NCBI GenBank assembly: GCA_044351685.1
Contig: JBILFK010000011.1
Location: 1 to 20,936 of the forward strand
Reading direction: 5' to 3'
Source of the DNA: JALHRI01 sp044351685
GTDB taxonomy: Bacteria > Pseudomonadota > Alphaproteobacteria > Rickettsiales > UBA3002
Length of the DNA: 20,936 bases
Numbering within the stretch: the stretch's first letter is position 1; each line of letters begins with the position of its first letter. The notes under the pieces were generated by a model. That model was given only the letters and a program-made list of their open reading frames with translations, was not told the origin of the DNA and searched no databases. The position numbers and the translations under genes are program-made. Positions 6,533 through 14,344 of this stretch are shown one piece after another.

Positions 6533-7567
6533 ATGTCTGAGCCAAAATTGTTATTAAGTGCCTTGCAGGGGAAAAAAGTTCCTCGCGTTCCGTTTTGGTT
6601 TATGCGCCAAGCAGGCAGGTATCTTCCGGAATATCGTGCGCTGCGTGCCAGCTGTTCAGGATTTATGGATCTATGCTTTACGCCTGAAAAAGCCGCAGAG
6701 GTAACAATTCAACCGATTGCCCGTTTTGATATGGATGGGGCGATTTTATTTTCTGATATTCTTGTGATTCCCTATGCGCTTGGCTGTGATGTAACGTTTG
6801 AAGCAGGCGAAGGGCCAAAGTTAACCGTGATTCAAACCGAAGAAGCGCTTCAGCAATTATCGCACGCATTTATCCATGAAAAATTAGGCCCAATTTATGA
6901 AACGATAGCGCGGGTAAAAAAACAGTTACCTTCGCACACCACATTCTTAGGCTTTGCCGGTGCCCCTTGGACAGTGGCGTGCTATATGCTGCAAGGTAAG
7001 GGTGGCGAAGAATTTGCAACTGCACGCCAGCTGGCACATCGCAACCCATTGCTCGTAAAAAAACTTATCGATATCATCACCGATGCCACGATTGTTTATT
7101 TGAAAAAGCAAATTGAAACCGGGGTAGATGCGGTACAGATTTTTGATAGCTGGTCGGGATTGCTTACCCCTGCGCAATTTTCCGAATATTGCTTAATGCC
7201 CACCCAAAAAATTGTGCGCGCGCTGAAAGCAACCTATCCGCATACACCCATCATTGGGTTCCCCAAAGGCGCCGCTGGTTACCTTGAAACTTATGCAACT
7301 ATCAGTGAAGTGGATGCTATTGGTATTGATCAATTTACCCCACTCGCATTTGCAAAAACGCAAACACCCGAAAAAATATTGCAAGGAAATTTAGACCCAT
7401 TGCTGCTTGCCAGTAATCAGCAAGCCATGCTGCAGCAGGCGCAAACCATAGTTGATACCATGAAAAATTCTCGCTTTGTGTTTAACCTTGGGCATGGCAT
7501 GGTGCCACACACGCCCGTAGAAAATGTGGAAGCATTAGTGCAATTTTTAAAAGCGAGCAGCGTATGA
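6533..7567 (+). CDS. hemE: Uroporphyrinogen III decarboxylase
   Basis: A 344-aa cytosolic enzyme removing four acetate carboxyls from uroporphyrinogen III to give coproporphyrinogen III. The first URO-D signature MRQAGRYLPEYR lies at 24-35, the catalytic aspartate is D75 in ILFSDILVIP, and the second signature GFAGAPWTVACYMLQGKG is at 140-157. The C-terminus has FNLGHGMVPHTPVENV. Length is normal. The Shine-Dalgarno is weak (AGAAG before the ATG). It is the first rightward gene from the probable origin, as in Caulobacter and Rickettsia, and it overlaps hemH by ATGA. Its codons look more AT-rich by eye than those of the genes around it. Confidence 0.98.
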   Translation: MSEPKLLLSALQGKKVPRVPFWFMRQAGRYLPEYRALRASCSGFMDLCFTPEKAAEVTIQPIARFDMDGAILFSDILVIPYALGCDVTFEAGEGPKLTVIQTEEALQQLSHAFIHEKLGPIYETIARVKKQLPSHTTFLGFAGAPWTVACYMLQGKGGEEFATARQLAHRNPLLVKKLIDIITDATIVYLKKQIETGVDAVQIFDSWSGLLTPAQFSEYCLMPTQKIVRALKATYPHTPIIGFPKGAAGYLETYATISEVDAIGIDQFTPLAFAKTQTPEKILQGNLDPLLLASNQQAMLQQAQTIVDTMKNSRFVFNLGHGMVPHTPVENVEALVQFLKASSV

Positions 7568-8634
7568 AAATTTTGCGCCCAAATCGTAAAGTAGCCATCG
7601 TATTATTTAACTTAGGTGGGCCCGATTCGCTTGCTGCGGTGCAGCCGTTTTTGTTCAATTTATTCAATGACCCTGCCATTATTGGCATACCCAAACTCAT
7701 TCGCACACCGCTGGCGCATTTTATTTCGCGCCGTAGGGCCAAGAAAAAAGCGATACCGATTTACAAAGAAATGGGAGGCAAATCGCCCATACTTGAGCAA
7801 ACACATGCGCAGGCAAAAGCACTGGAAGAAAACCTAAGCGCGTTTGCACAGGTGAAAGTGTTTACGTGTATGCGCTATTGGCACCCGATGCGCGACGAGG
7901 TGGTAGCCGCAGTGAAAGCGTGGGGTGCGGAACATATTATTTTGCTGCCGCTCTATCCGCAGCTTTCTACCACCACCACACTTAGTTCAGTCGAAGATTG
8001 GCACAAAGGCGCGAAACTTCAGGGGCTAAAAATCCCTACCAGCACCATTTGTTGTTACCCCACACACCCGGAATTTATTACGGCCTATGCGCAATTGATT
8101 CGCGCATCGTATGATCAGGCCTGTGCCCATGGCACACCGCGCATTTTATTTTCTGCACACGGCCTGCCTGAAAAAATTATCAAAAAAGGCGACCCGTACC
8201 AATGGCAAGTGGAGCAAACCACTCAGGCCATTGTGGCTGCACTGGGCATCGAGGGGCTGGATTATGTGAATTGCTATCAATCTCGCGTGGGGCCGCTGAA
8301 ATGGATTGGCCCGAACACCGAACACGTGATTGAAGAAACCGCCACGCGTAACCAGCCGATTGTGCTGGCACCGATTGCGTTTGTTTCCGAACATTCCGAA
8401 ACACTGGTAGAGCTGGATATCGAATATAAAGAACTCGCTGAATCACATGGGCTGCACCATTATTATCGCGTGCCCACGGTTACCACCAATGTGCATTTTA
8501 TCGCGGCCCTCAGCGATATGTGTTTGGAAATGGATGAAGAAACCCGCCTCTGTTCAAATGAAGGCGGGCGCATTTGCCCAACGCCATGGAAAAAATGCCC
8601 CATGAAAGAAAAACCTGTTATACGAGCGCAGTAG
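7564..8634 (+). CDS. hemH: Ferrochelatase
   Basis: A 356-aa ferrochelatase, inserting Fe2+ into protoporphyrin IX as the last step of heme synthesis. Landmarks are VLFNLGGPDSL (13-23), MRYWHPM (103-109), LLPLYPQLSTTTT (127-139), the metal-site histidine H199 in FSAHGLPEK, and the PIAFVSEHSETLVELDIEY block (270-288) with its conserved glutamates. The C-terminal tail after residue 315 holds four cysteines, C320, C330, C338 and C345. Some ferrochelatases, including that of Caulobacter, carry a [2Fe-2S] cluster bound by C-terminal cysteines, so a cluster is plausible here but not shown. The start overlaps the hemE stop as ATGA, indicating coupled translation. A probable terminator follows. Confidence 0.97.
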   Translation: MKILRPNRKVAIVLFNLGGPDSLAAVQPFLFNLFNDPAIIGIPKLIRTPLAHFISRRRAKKKAIPIYKEMGGKSPILEQTHAQAKALEENLSAFAQVKVFTCMRYWHPMRDEVVAAVKAWGAEHIILLPLYPQLSTTTTLSSVEDWHKGAKLQGLKIPTSTICCYPTHPEFITAYAQLIRASYDQACAHGTPRILFSAHGLPEKIIKKGDPYQWQVEQTTQAIVAALGIEGLDYVNCYQSRVGPLKWIGPNTEHVIEETATRNQPIVLAPIAFVSEHSETLVELDIEYKELAESHGLHHYYRVPTVTTNVHFIAALSDMCLEMDEETRLCSNEGGRICPTPWKKCPMKEKPVIRAQ

Positions 8635-8636
8635 CG

Positions 8637-8735
8637 CGAGTCAGCCTTGAGCTCGCTTCATGGCTGGTTCTTTTTTTGCTCCGGACATCGCTGCGCTAGT
8701 CCTGCATGCCGCTCCGCGGGCTCATGGCTGGCTCG
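8637..8735. repeat. Imperfect palindromic intergenic element between hemH and hemJ
   Basis: The arm at 8637-8656 and the inverted arm at 8716-8735 match at 17 of 20 positions. Between them is a smaller hairpin, GGAC (8683-8686) with GTCC (8699-8702), and a second copy of the tCATGGCTGG core that also appears in the right arm. Bases 8641-8652 are the exact reverse complement of 10703-10714 downstream of rho, suggesting a dispersed repeat family. Confidence 0.55.
8642..8677 (+). terminator. Probable intrinsic terminator after hemH
   Basis: CAGCC (8642-8646) pairs with GGCTG (8662-8666). Inside, GAGC (8649-8652) can pair with GCTT (8655-8658) using one G-U pair. The sequence GTTC then a run of seven T (8671-8677) follows. 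This would separate hemEH from hemJ. The stem also belongs to a larger inverted repeat, so it may have arrived with that repeat. Confidence 0.45.
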
Positions 8736-8783
8736 CAAACAATTCACTTGACCCAACACCCTTCGCCCGCCACTCCTTTCCTC

Positions 8784-9224
8784 ATGGAATCTCTCTATCT
8801 CTGGGTTAAAGCGCTGCATATCATCAGCTTCACGGCGTGGATGGCGGGCATGTTTTATTTGCCGCGCCTGTTTGTGTACCACGTGGATGCCCCCAAAGGC
8901 GGCGAGCTTTCAGAAACACTGAAGGCGATGGAGCGCAAATTGCTGCGCATTATCATGAACCCTGCCATGATATTCACTTGGGGGTTTGGTATTTGGTTGG
9001 TTGTCATCACCGGCTATGGCGGCCCCGGCACGGGCGGCTGGATGCATGCGAAGCTTGTTCTGGTGCTTGCGATGTCGGGTCTGCATGGCTATCTGGCGGC
9101 GACGCGCAAAAAATTTGCCGCTGATGCCAACACCAAAACCGCCAAACATTTCAGAATAATCAATGAGATACCCACCGTGTTGTTGCTGGGAATCGTGCTG
9201 TTGGTGGTGCTAAAACCCTTCTAA
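8784..9224 (+). CDS. hemJ: Protoporphyrinogen oxidase HemJ (membrane protein)
   Basis: A 146-aa integral membrane protein, the oxygen-independent type of protoporphyrinogen IX oxidase found in most alphaproteobacteria and cyanobacteria. The N-terminal block LYLWVKALHIISFTAWMAGMF with H12, then YLPRLFVYH, AMERKLLRIIMNPAM (49-62) and WMHAKLVLVL (86-95) match HemJ; four membrane segments are evident. Family studies assign heme binding to a conserved His near the N-terminus. I chose the ATG at 8784 because the fold starts there; the frame is open back to 8706, but those 26 residues are unconserved and lie in the upstream repeat. No Shine-Dalgarno is visible (CTCCTTTCCTC precedes the ATG). It supplies the step between coproporphyrinogen oxidase and HemH. 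Confidence 0.93.
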   Translation: MESLYLWVKALHIISFTAWMAGMFYLPRLFVYHVDAPKGGELSETLKAMERKLLRIIMNPAMIFTWGFGIWLVVITGYGGPGTGGWMHAKLVLVLAMSGLHGYLAATRKKFAADANTKTAKHFRIINEIPTVLLLGIVLLVVLKPF

Positions 9225-9248
9225 TACAGGGGCTTCCAAAAAAAACAT

Positions 9249-9276
9249 TTGACGTTACGTGAATTTTCGCTATGCT
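9249..9276 (+). promoter_or_regulatory. Candidate sigma-70 promoter for rho
   Basis: TTGACG (9249-9254), a 16-base spacer and TATGCT (9271-9276) lie 134 bases before the rho ATG. The -35 box matches five of six consensus bases. A start near 9283 would leave a leader of about 125 bases, which contains the inverted repeat at 9306-9328. Confidence 0.5.
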
Positions 9277-9305
9277 GCGGCCATCTTTCTGGCGTAGCCG
9301 CACGT

Positions 9306-9328
9306 ATATGTGAACATTTTTCACATAT
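9306..9328. promoter_or_regulatory. Perfect inverted repeat in the rho leader
   Basis: Nine-base arms ATATGTGAA and TTCACATAT flank a five-base CATTT spacer. It lies downstream of the candidate rho promoter, so it could be an operator or an RNA hairpin in the leader. Rho genes are often autoregulated through their leaders, which makes a control role reasonable. The right arm also contains TTTTTCACA (9317-9325), the same nonamer as the DnaA-like box in the probable oriC. Confidence 0.5.
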
Positions 9329-9409
9329 TTAGTAACGATAACACGTGAATGCGCGGCCGCTGTTTTCATCCTTTCCGATTTCCCTTTATTCACCCACCGC
9401 GAGACCCCC

Positions 9410-10669
9410 ATGAAACTGCAAGAACTGAAACGCAAGCACCCCGATGAGCTTTTGGGCATGGCGGAAAAATATGGCATCGAAAATGCCAGCTCGATGCTGA
9501 AGCAGGAAATGGTCTTCAGCATTTTGAAGCGCATGGCCGAAGAAGGTGAAGAAATTGTAGGCGCCGGCGTAGTAGAAGTATTGCAAGATGGCTTTGGCTT
9601 TGTGCGCTACCCTGAAGCGAACTATCTGGCGGGCCCCGATGATATTTATGTATCGCCAAGCATTGTGAAAAAAATTGGCCTGCGCACCGGCGACACCATT
9701 GAAGGCGTGGTGCGCGCCCCCAAAGATCAGGAACGTTATTTTGCCATGCAAACGGTGAAGTCAGTGAATTTTGAAGCACCGGAAGCCTGCCGTCACCGCG
9801 TGAATTTCGATAATCTCACGCCGCTTTACCCTGATCAGCGCATGAAGCTCGAGCATTTTGACCCCGCCAAAAAAGACGATATGAGCAAGCGCATTATCGA
9901 CCTGATTTCGCCGCAAGGCAAAGGCCAGCGCACGCTGATTGTGGCACCGCCACGTACCGGTAAAACCGTGGTGTTGCAAAATATTGCGCATTCTATCACC
10001 GCCAATCACCCGGAATGTTACCTGATTGTGCTGCTGATCGATGAGCGCCCCGAAGAAGTGACCGATATGGCGCGCACCGTGAAAGGCGAAGTGGTTTCAA
10101 GTACCTTCGACGAGCCTGCAACCCGCCACGTGAATTTGGCAGAAATGGTGATCGAAAAAGCCAAGCGCCTGGTAGAGCACAAGCGCGATGTGGTGATTTT
10201 GCTGGATTCGATTACGCGTTTGGCGCGCGCCTATAACACGGTGGTGCCTTCAAGCGGCAAAGTGCTTACCGGTGGTGTGGATGCCAACGCATTGCAGCGC
10301 CCGAAACGCTTTTTTGGTGCCGCGCGTAACATTGAATTTGGCGGCTCGCTGACCATTATTTCCACCGCGCTCATAGAAACAGGCAGCCGGATGGATGAGG
10401 TTATTTTCGAAGAATTCAAAGGTACGGGTAACTCGGAAATTATTCTTGACCGTAAGCTCGCCGATAAGCGCGTGTTCCCGGCGATGGATATTACCAAATC
10501 CGGCACCCGCAAAGAAGACCTGCTCTACAACAAAGATGAAATGGCCAAAGTCTGGGTGTTGCGTAAGATTCTCAACCCCATGGGCCCGATGGATGCCATG
10601 GAATTCCTGATCGATAAAATCAAGGATACCAAATCCAACGAAGAGTTCTTTGAGCGTATGAATAAGTAG
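9410..10669 (+). CDS. rho: Transcription termination factor Rho
   Basis: A 419-aa hexameric RNA-dependent ATPase that terminates transcription. The N-terminal helical domain begins at MKLQELKRKHPDEL. The cold-shock-like RNA-binding domain carries RNP1 DGFGFVR at 60-66 and YLAGPDDIYVS at 72-82. The Walker A loop is APPRTGKT at 179-186, with Walker B in VVILLDSITRLARAYN. The Q-loop and R-loop region is LTGGVDANALQRPKRFFGAAR. Length equals the E. coli protein. The gene stands alone between hemJ and mdh, with a candidate promoter and inverted repeat upstream. Only a weak GAGA precedes the ATG. Confidence 0.98.
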   Translation: MKLQELKRKHPDELLGMAEKYGIENASSMLKQEMVFSILKRMAEEGEEIVGAGVVEVLQDGFGFVRYPEANYLAGPDDIYVSPSIVKKIGLRTGDTIEGVVRAPKDQERYFAMQTVKSVNFEAPEACRHRVNFDNLTPLYPDQRMKLEHFDPAKKDDMSKRIIDLISPQGKGQRTLIVAPPRTGKTVVLQNIAHSITANHPECYLIVLLIDERPEEVTDMARTVKGEVVSSTFDEPATRHVNLAEMVIEKAKRLVEHKRDVVILLDSITRLARAYNTVVPSSGKVLTGGVDANALQRPKRFFGAARNIEFGGSLTIISTALIETGSRMDEVIFEEFKGTGNSEIILDRKLADKRVFPAMDITKSGTRKEDLLYNKDEMAKVWVLRKILNPMGPMDAMEFLIDKIKDTKSNEEFFERMNK

Positions 10670-10676
10670 GCGCTCC

Positions 10677-10758
10677 GGCCTCGTCTTCGCCCCGCTTCGC
10701 CGGCTCAAGGCTGAATAGGGCCTTGCTCGCTCCCCAATACCTCTTTTGTCTTTGAGGC
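10677..10758. repeat. Degenerate palindromic intergenic element between rho and mdh
   Basis: CAAGGC (10706-10711) and GCCTTG (10720-10725) form an inner hairpin. GCCTC (10678-10682) and GAGGC (10754-10758) can close an outer one. The 12 bases at 10703-10714 are an exact reverse complement of 8641-8652 in the hemH-hemJ repeat. No U-run follows, so this is not a convincing intrinsic terminator. The remaining bases to 10864 hold a TATAAG (10825-10830) that could be the mdh -10 box, without a clear -35. Confidence 0.4.
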
Positions 10759-10864
10759 GCTCGCGCACTCTGTGGTTGCACGCAAATCTGCAATGTGATT
10801 AAAGCCTTGTTAACTATTTCGGGCTATAAGACCCCCATTGTCAACGCACACACGGAGCTATCCC

Positions 10865-11827
10865 ATGTCTTCTCGTAAAAAAATCGCACTGATCGGCGCT
10901 GGAAATATCGGCGGCACGCTGGCGCATCTGGCGGTACTGAAAGAGCTTGGCGATGTGGTGTTGTTCGATGTTGTAGAAGGTTTGCCGCAGGGCAAGGCGC
11001 TCGATATTGCGCAAAGCTGCGCCGTTGAGCGTGTAGACGCCGCGATTAAAGGCACCAATGATTATGCCGATGTGAAGGATGCGGATGTGGTGATTGTCAC
11101 CGCCGGTATCGCCCGTAAACCCGGCATGAGCCGCGATGATCTGGTGAACACCAATACCGGCATCGTGACCACCGTGGGTGAGAATTTGAAAAAATATGCG
11201 CCGAACGCTTTCGTGATTGTGATCACTAACCCGCTGGATGCAATGGTGTGGGTGATGCAGCAAGTGACAGGTTTTGCGCCCAACAAAGTGGTCGGCATGG
11301 CCGGGGTGCTGGATTCGGCGCGCTTCAGTTATTTTATTTCGCAGGAATTTAATGCTTCGCTGCGCGATGTTACCACCTTTGTGCTGGGTGGCCACGGTGA
11401 TACCATGGTTCCCGTAACGTATTATTCAACGGTGGCGGGCATTCCCGTGCCGGATTTGGTGAAAATGGGTAAATCAACGAGCGAAAAAATCGCCGCGATC
11501 GAGCAGCGTACGCGTGATGGCGGCGCCGAAATCGTGGGCTTGCTGAAAACCGGTTCGGCCTATTATGCGCCTGCGGCTTCGGCCATTGCCATGGCGGCTT
11601 CGTACCTGAAAGACCGTAAACAATTGCTGCCCTGCGCCGCGCACCTTACGGGTGAATATGGCGTGAAAGATTTATATGTCGGCGTGCCGTGCATTATTGG
11701 TGCTGGTGGCGTTGAAAAAATCGTTGAGATTGCCCTGCCCGCAGAACAGAAAAAGCAGTTTGACCATTCGGTGAACGCAGTGCGCGAGCTGATTGGTGGT
11801 ATCAATCTTGGCAAAAAGGCTGCCTAG
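10865..11827 (+). CDS. mdh: Malate dehydrogenase (NAD+, LDH-like type)
   Basis: A 320-aa oxidoreductase converting malate to oxaloacetate in the TCA cycle. The dinucleotide fold begins KIALIGAGNIGGT with GAGNIGG at 11-17, and acidic D35 at the end of the second strand favours NAD. Substrate arginines are R84 and R90 in IARKPGMSRDDL and R153 in GVLDSARF. The catalytic pair is D150 and H177 (GGHGDTMVP), and N122 lies in TNPLD. I chose the ATG at 10865 because GGAG lies 7 bases upstream; a longer frame would start at a TTG (10838) without support. It heads the TCA block. It is of the roughly 310-320-aa lactate-dehydrogenase-like class usual in alphaproteobacteria. Confidence 0.97.
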   Translation: MSSRKKIALIGAGNIGGTLAHLAVLKELGDVVLFDVVEGLPQGKALDIAQSCAVERVDAAIKGTNDYADVKDADVVIVTAGIARKPGMSRDDLVNTNTGIVTTVGENLKKYAPNAFVIVITNPLDAMVWVMQQVTGFAPNKVVGMAGVLDSARFSYFISQEFNASLRDVTTFVLGGHGDTMVPVTYYSTVAGIPVPDLVKMGKSTSEKIAAIEQRTRDGGAEIVGLLKTGSAYYAPAASAIAMAASYLKDRKQLLPCAAHLTGEYGVKDLYVGVPCIIGAGGVEKIVEIALPAEQKKQFDHSVNAVRELIGGINLGKKAA

Positions 11828-11828
11828 C

Positions 11829-12119
11829 ATGACGCCCGACGAGCGCGCAAAGCTTGAGACCGCTGTTGGTGCAGAAGGCAGTGCCTATGCGAGCCGATTG
11901 GTGTGCTTTGATCGCATTGGCGATAGCCCCGACAACCTTGCCATTAACATTGTGGCGCATTACGGTGATTGCGAAACACGCCAAGGACGAACCGCCTCCG
12001 AGATCACCAACATAAGGGACTTTGCCAGACCCGTATTGGGGCGAGAATTGAGAGAAGACGAAATAACCATTCGCGCTATCGGAGTGCCGAAGCAACAAAA
12101 CGGCATTGTTTTTCCATAA
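11829..12119 (+). CDS. Hypothetical protein, 96 aa, between mdh and sucC
   Basis: I do not recognise this protein. Its ATG is one base after the mdh stop, and its stop is 47 bases before the sucC start. The sequence is soluble-looking, with no signal peptide or membrane segment. It starts MTPDERAKLE, has two cysteines (in RLVCFDRIG and GDCETRQG), and ends in a charged stretch (RELREDEITIRAIG) followed by NGIVFP. AAGG lies about 11 bases before the ATG, a poor spacing, so translation may rely on coupling to mdh. The frame is open for its whole length and its composition resembles the neighbours, so it looks like a real gene in the TCA operon rather than a remnant. Its function is unknown. Confidence 0.6.
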   Translation: MTPDERAKLETAVGAEGSAYASRLVCFDRIGDSPDNLAINIVAHYGDCETRQGRTASEITNIRDFARPVLGRELREDEITIRAIGVPKQQNGIVFP

Positions 12120-12166
12120 ATTTTAATAGGCCCACTTTGGCCGCGAACACCACAAAGGAGATTGCA

Positions 12167-13342
12167 ATGAATATTCACGAGTACCAAGCAAAATCAGTGC
12201 TTGCTAAATTTGGTGTTCCGGTGCCCAGAGGCGGCGTGGCATATACCCCCGCAGAAGCCGAAGCCGTAGCGCAGTCGCTTGGCGGTTCGCTATGGGTGGT
12301 GAAAGCGCAAATTCATGCGGGTGGTCGCGGCAAAGCGGGCGGCGTGAAGCTTGCCAAATCGCTCGATGAAGTATCGCGTTTAACCAAAGAAATGCTTGGC
12401 ATGATTCTGGTTACGCACCAAACCGGCCCGGAGGGGAAAGAAGTGAAGCGCGTGTATATTGAAGAAGGCTCCGATATTGGTGAAGAGCTGTATTTATCCG
12501 CCGTGCTTGATCGTAAATATTCGGCCATTACGTTTATTGGTTCAAAAGAAGGCGGCGTGGATATCGAAGAAGTCGCGCACAAAACGCCTGAAAAAATTAT
12601 CACCGTGCCGATTGATCCCGCTGCAGGGTTCCAGGGCCATCATGCACGCGCATTGGCGTTTGGTATGCAGATTCCCGAAAATTTACACGGCGATTTTGCC
12701 AAATTAGTCGAGTCGGTTTACAATGCGTTTTTGCACACCGATAGTTCGCAAATGGAAATTAACCCGCTGGTGATTACCAAGCAGGGCAAACTGATTGCGC
12801 TCGATGCGAAAATCAATTTCGATGATAACGCGCTGTTCCGTCAGGCGGCTATTTTGGAAATGCGCGACGAAGACGAAGAAGATCCGCTGGAGCGTCAGGC
12901 TTCTAAGTTCGGCCTTTCGTATGTGAAAATGGACGGCAATATCGGCTGCATGGTGAACGGCGCTGGCCTTGCCATGGCTACCATGGACATTATTAAACTG
13001 TATGGCGGCGAGCCCGCAAACTTCCTTGATGTGGGCGGTGGCGCCAACAAAGAAAAAGTGACCGAGGCCTTCAAGCTGATTCTTTCCGACCCGAATGTCG
13101 AAGGGATTCTGGTGAATATTTTTGGCGGCATTATGCGCTGCGATATCATTGCCGAAGGTATTATTTCGGCGGCCAAAGAAGTGTCGCTGAGTGTGCCGCT
13201 GGTGGTGCGTTTGGCGGGCACCAACGTGGAGCTTGGCAAGAAAATGCTGGCATCTTCTGGCTTGGCGATTTTGCCTGCCGATGATCTGGCCGATGCCGCT
13301 GACAAAATTGTTGGCGCCGTGAAAAATCAAAAAGCAGCCTAA
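12167..13342 (+). CDS. sucC: Succinyl-CoA synthetase (ADP-forming) beta subunit
   Basis: A 391-aa beta subunit that, with SucD, converts succinyl-CoA to succinate while forming ATP or GTP. The ATP-grasp domain starts MNIHEYQAKSVLAKFGVPVP and includes VVKAQIHAGGRGKAGGVKLA with the glycine-rich nucleotide loop. MEINPLVIT holds the metal-binding acid. The C-terminal ligase half has FLDVGGGANKEKV, NVEGILVNIFGGIMRCDIIA and PLVVRLAGTNVELGKK. AAAGGAGA six bases before the ATG fixes the start; the frame is open further upstream to 11969, but that part overlaps the orphan gene and is not conserved. sucD follows after 11 bases. Confidence 0.98.
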   Translation: MNIHEYQAKSVLAKFGVPVPRGGVAYTPAEAEAVAQSLGGSLWVVKAQIHAGGRGKAGGVKLAKSLDEVSRLTKEMLGMILVTHQTGPEGKEVKRVYIEEGSDIGEELYLSAVLDRKYSAITFIGSKEGGVDIEEVAHKTPEKIITVPIDPAAGFQGHHARALAFGMQIPENLHGDFAKLVESVYNAFLHTDSSQMEINPLVITKQGKLIALDAKINFDDNALFRQAAILEMRDEDEEDPLERQASKFGLSYVKMDGNIGCMVNGAGLAMATMDIIKLYGGEPANFLDVGGGANKEKVTEAFKLILSDPNVEGILVNIFGGIMRCDIIAEGIISAAKEVSLSVPLVVRLAGTNVELGKKMLASSGLAILPADDLADAADKIVGAVKNQKAA

Positions 13343-13353
13343 GGAGCGCGCAC

Positions 13354-14229
13354 ATGTCTATTTTAGTGAATAAAAATACCAAAGTTATCTGCCAAGGCTT
13401 TACTGGCCGCGAAGGCACGTACCATTCTGAGCAGGCGATTGCCTACGGCACCAAAATGGTGGGCGGCGTGACGCCGGGCAAAGGTGGCGGCAAGCATTTA
13501 GAGCTGCCAATTTTTAACACCGTGGCCGAAGCCAAAGCCAAAACCGGCGCCAATGCTTCGGTGATTTATGTGCCACCGCGTTTTGCGGCCGATGCGATTT
13601 TGGAAGCGATTGACGCAAAAATCGAACTCGCGATTTGCATCACCGAGGGCATTCCAGTGCTCGATATGGTGAAGGTGAGGCGTGCGCTTTCGGGCTCATC
13701 TACGCGTTTGGTGGGGCCAAACTGCCCAGGCGTGATTACGCCGGGCGAGTGCAAAATTGGCATTATGCCAGGGCATATTCACCAAAAAGGCCGCGTGGGT
13801 ATTTTGTCGCGCTCGGGCACGCTGACCTATGAAGCGGTGGGGCAAACCACCGCTGCTGGCCTTGGACAATCGAGCTGTGTCGGTATTGGCGGTGACCCGG
13901 TGAATGGCACCAACTTCATTGATGTGCTGGAGCTGTTTTTGAAAGACGATGAAACCGATGCCATCATTATGATCGGTGAAATTGGTGGCAGCGCCGAAGA
14001 AGAGGCCGCCGAGTTTTTGAAAAAATCGAAAACCAAAAAACCCATCGTTGGGTTTATTGCCGGGCGCACCGCACCCCCAGGCCGCCGTATGGGCCATGCT
14101 GGCGCGATTGTTTCGGGCGGTTCGGGCGGCGCGGAAGATAAGCTGGAAGCGATGCGCAGCGCGGGCATTAAAACGGTCGATAACCCAAGCTACATGGGCA
14201 AAACCATGAAAGAGCTGCTGGGTAAATAA
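13354..14229 (+). CDS. sucD: Succinyl-CoA synthetase alpha subunit
   Basis: A 291-aa alpha subunit carrying the CoA site and the phosphohistidine. The N-terminal fold includes QGFTGREGTYHSEQAI (14-29) and MVGGVTPGKGG (35-45) that bind CoA. GPNCPGVITPGECKIGIMPG (121-140), GRVGILSRSGTLTYE (146-160) and GIGGDPVNGTNF (177-188) are the family signatures. The phosphorylated residue is H248 in GRRMGHAGAIVSGG. AAGGAG seven bases upstream gives the start. With sucC it forms the heterodimer or heterotetramer acting directly after the 2-oxoglutarate dehydrogenase encoded downstream. Confidence 0.98.
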   Translation: MSILVNKNTKVICQGFTGREGTYHSEQAIAYGTKMVGGVTPGKGGGKHLELPIFNTVAEAKAKTGANASVIYVPPRFAADAILEAIDAKIELAICITEGIPVLDMVKVRRALSGSSTRLVGPNCPGVITPGECKIGIMPGHIHQKGRVGILSRSGTLTYEAVGQTTAAGLGQSSCVGIGGDPVNGTNFIDVLELFLKDDETDAIIMIGEIGGSAEEEAAEFLKKSKTKKPIVGFIAGRTAPPGRRMGHAGAIVSGGSGGAEDKLEAMRSAGIKTVDNPSYMGKTMKELLGK

Positions 14230-14275
14230 CGCCGGCGATACGCGAAATTTTGCTGCAATTTTGCCTGAAATCCAC

Positions 14276-14328
14276 TTGCAAAGCGGCCACCCGCGGCCTA
14301 TGACCTGAGAGCTATGCCCTCATGGCAT
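14276..14328 (+). promoter_or_regulatory. Candidate promoter and hairpin before sucA
   Basis: TTGCAA (14276-14281), a 17-base spacer and TATGAC (14299-14304) make a fair sigma-70 match, four of six in each box. It is followed by an ATGCC-CTCAT-GGCAT hairpin (14314-14328) just before the gene. This 115-base gap is the largest between sucC and the start of the small-gene cluster, so an internal promoter for sucA-odhB-lpd is plausible. Confidence 0.35.
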
Positions 14329-14344
14329 GGGTTCGAGGCCGCTT

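Noticed and set aside
8706..8783. 26-codon N-terminal extension of hemJ
   Set aside because: It is coded in the palindromic repeat and is hydrophilic; HemJ proteins start just before the first membrane segment.
9309..9325. TGTGA...TCACA in the rho leader resembling a CRP site
   Set aside because: The half-sites are separated by 7 bases, not the 6 of a CRP site; kept only as an inverted repeat.
10678..10758. Intrinsic terminator after rho
   Set aside because: Hairpins are present but no U-run directly follows a stable stem.
10838..10864. Nine-codon N-terminal extension of mdh from a TTG
   Set aside because: GGAG directly precedes the ATG at 10865, and the Rossmann strand starts right after it.
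11969..12166. 66-codon upstream extension of the sucC frame
   Set aside because: AAAGGAGA marks the ATG at 12167, where the conserved MNIHEYQAK begins; the extension overlaps the orphan gene in another frame.
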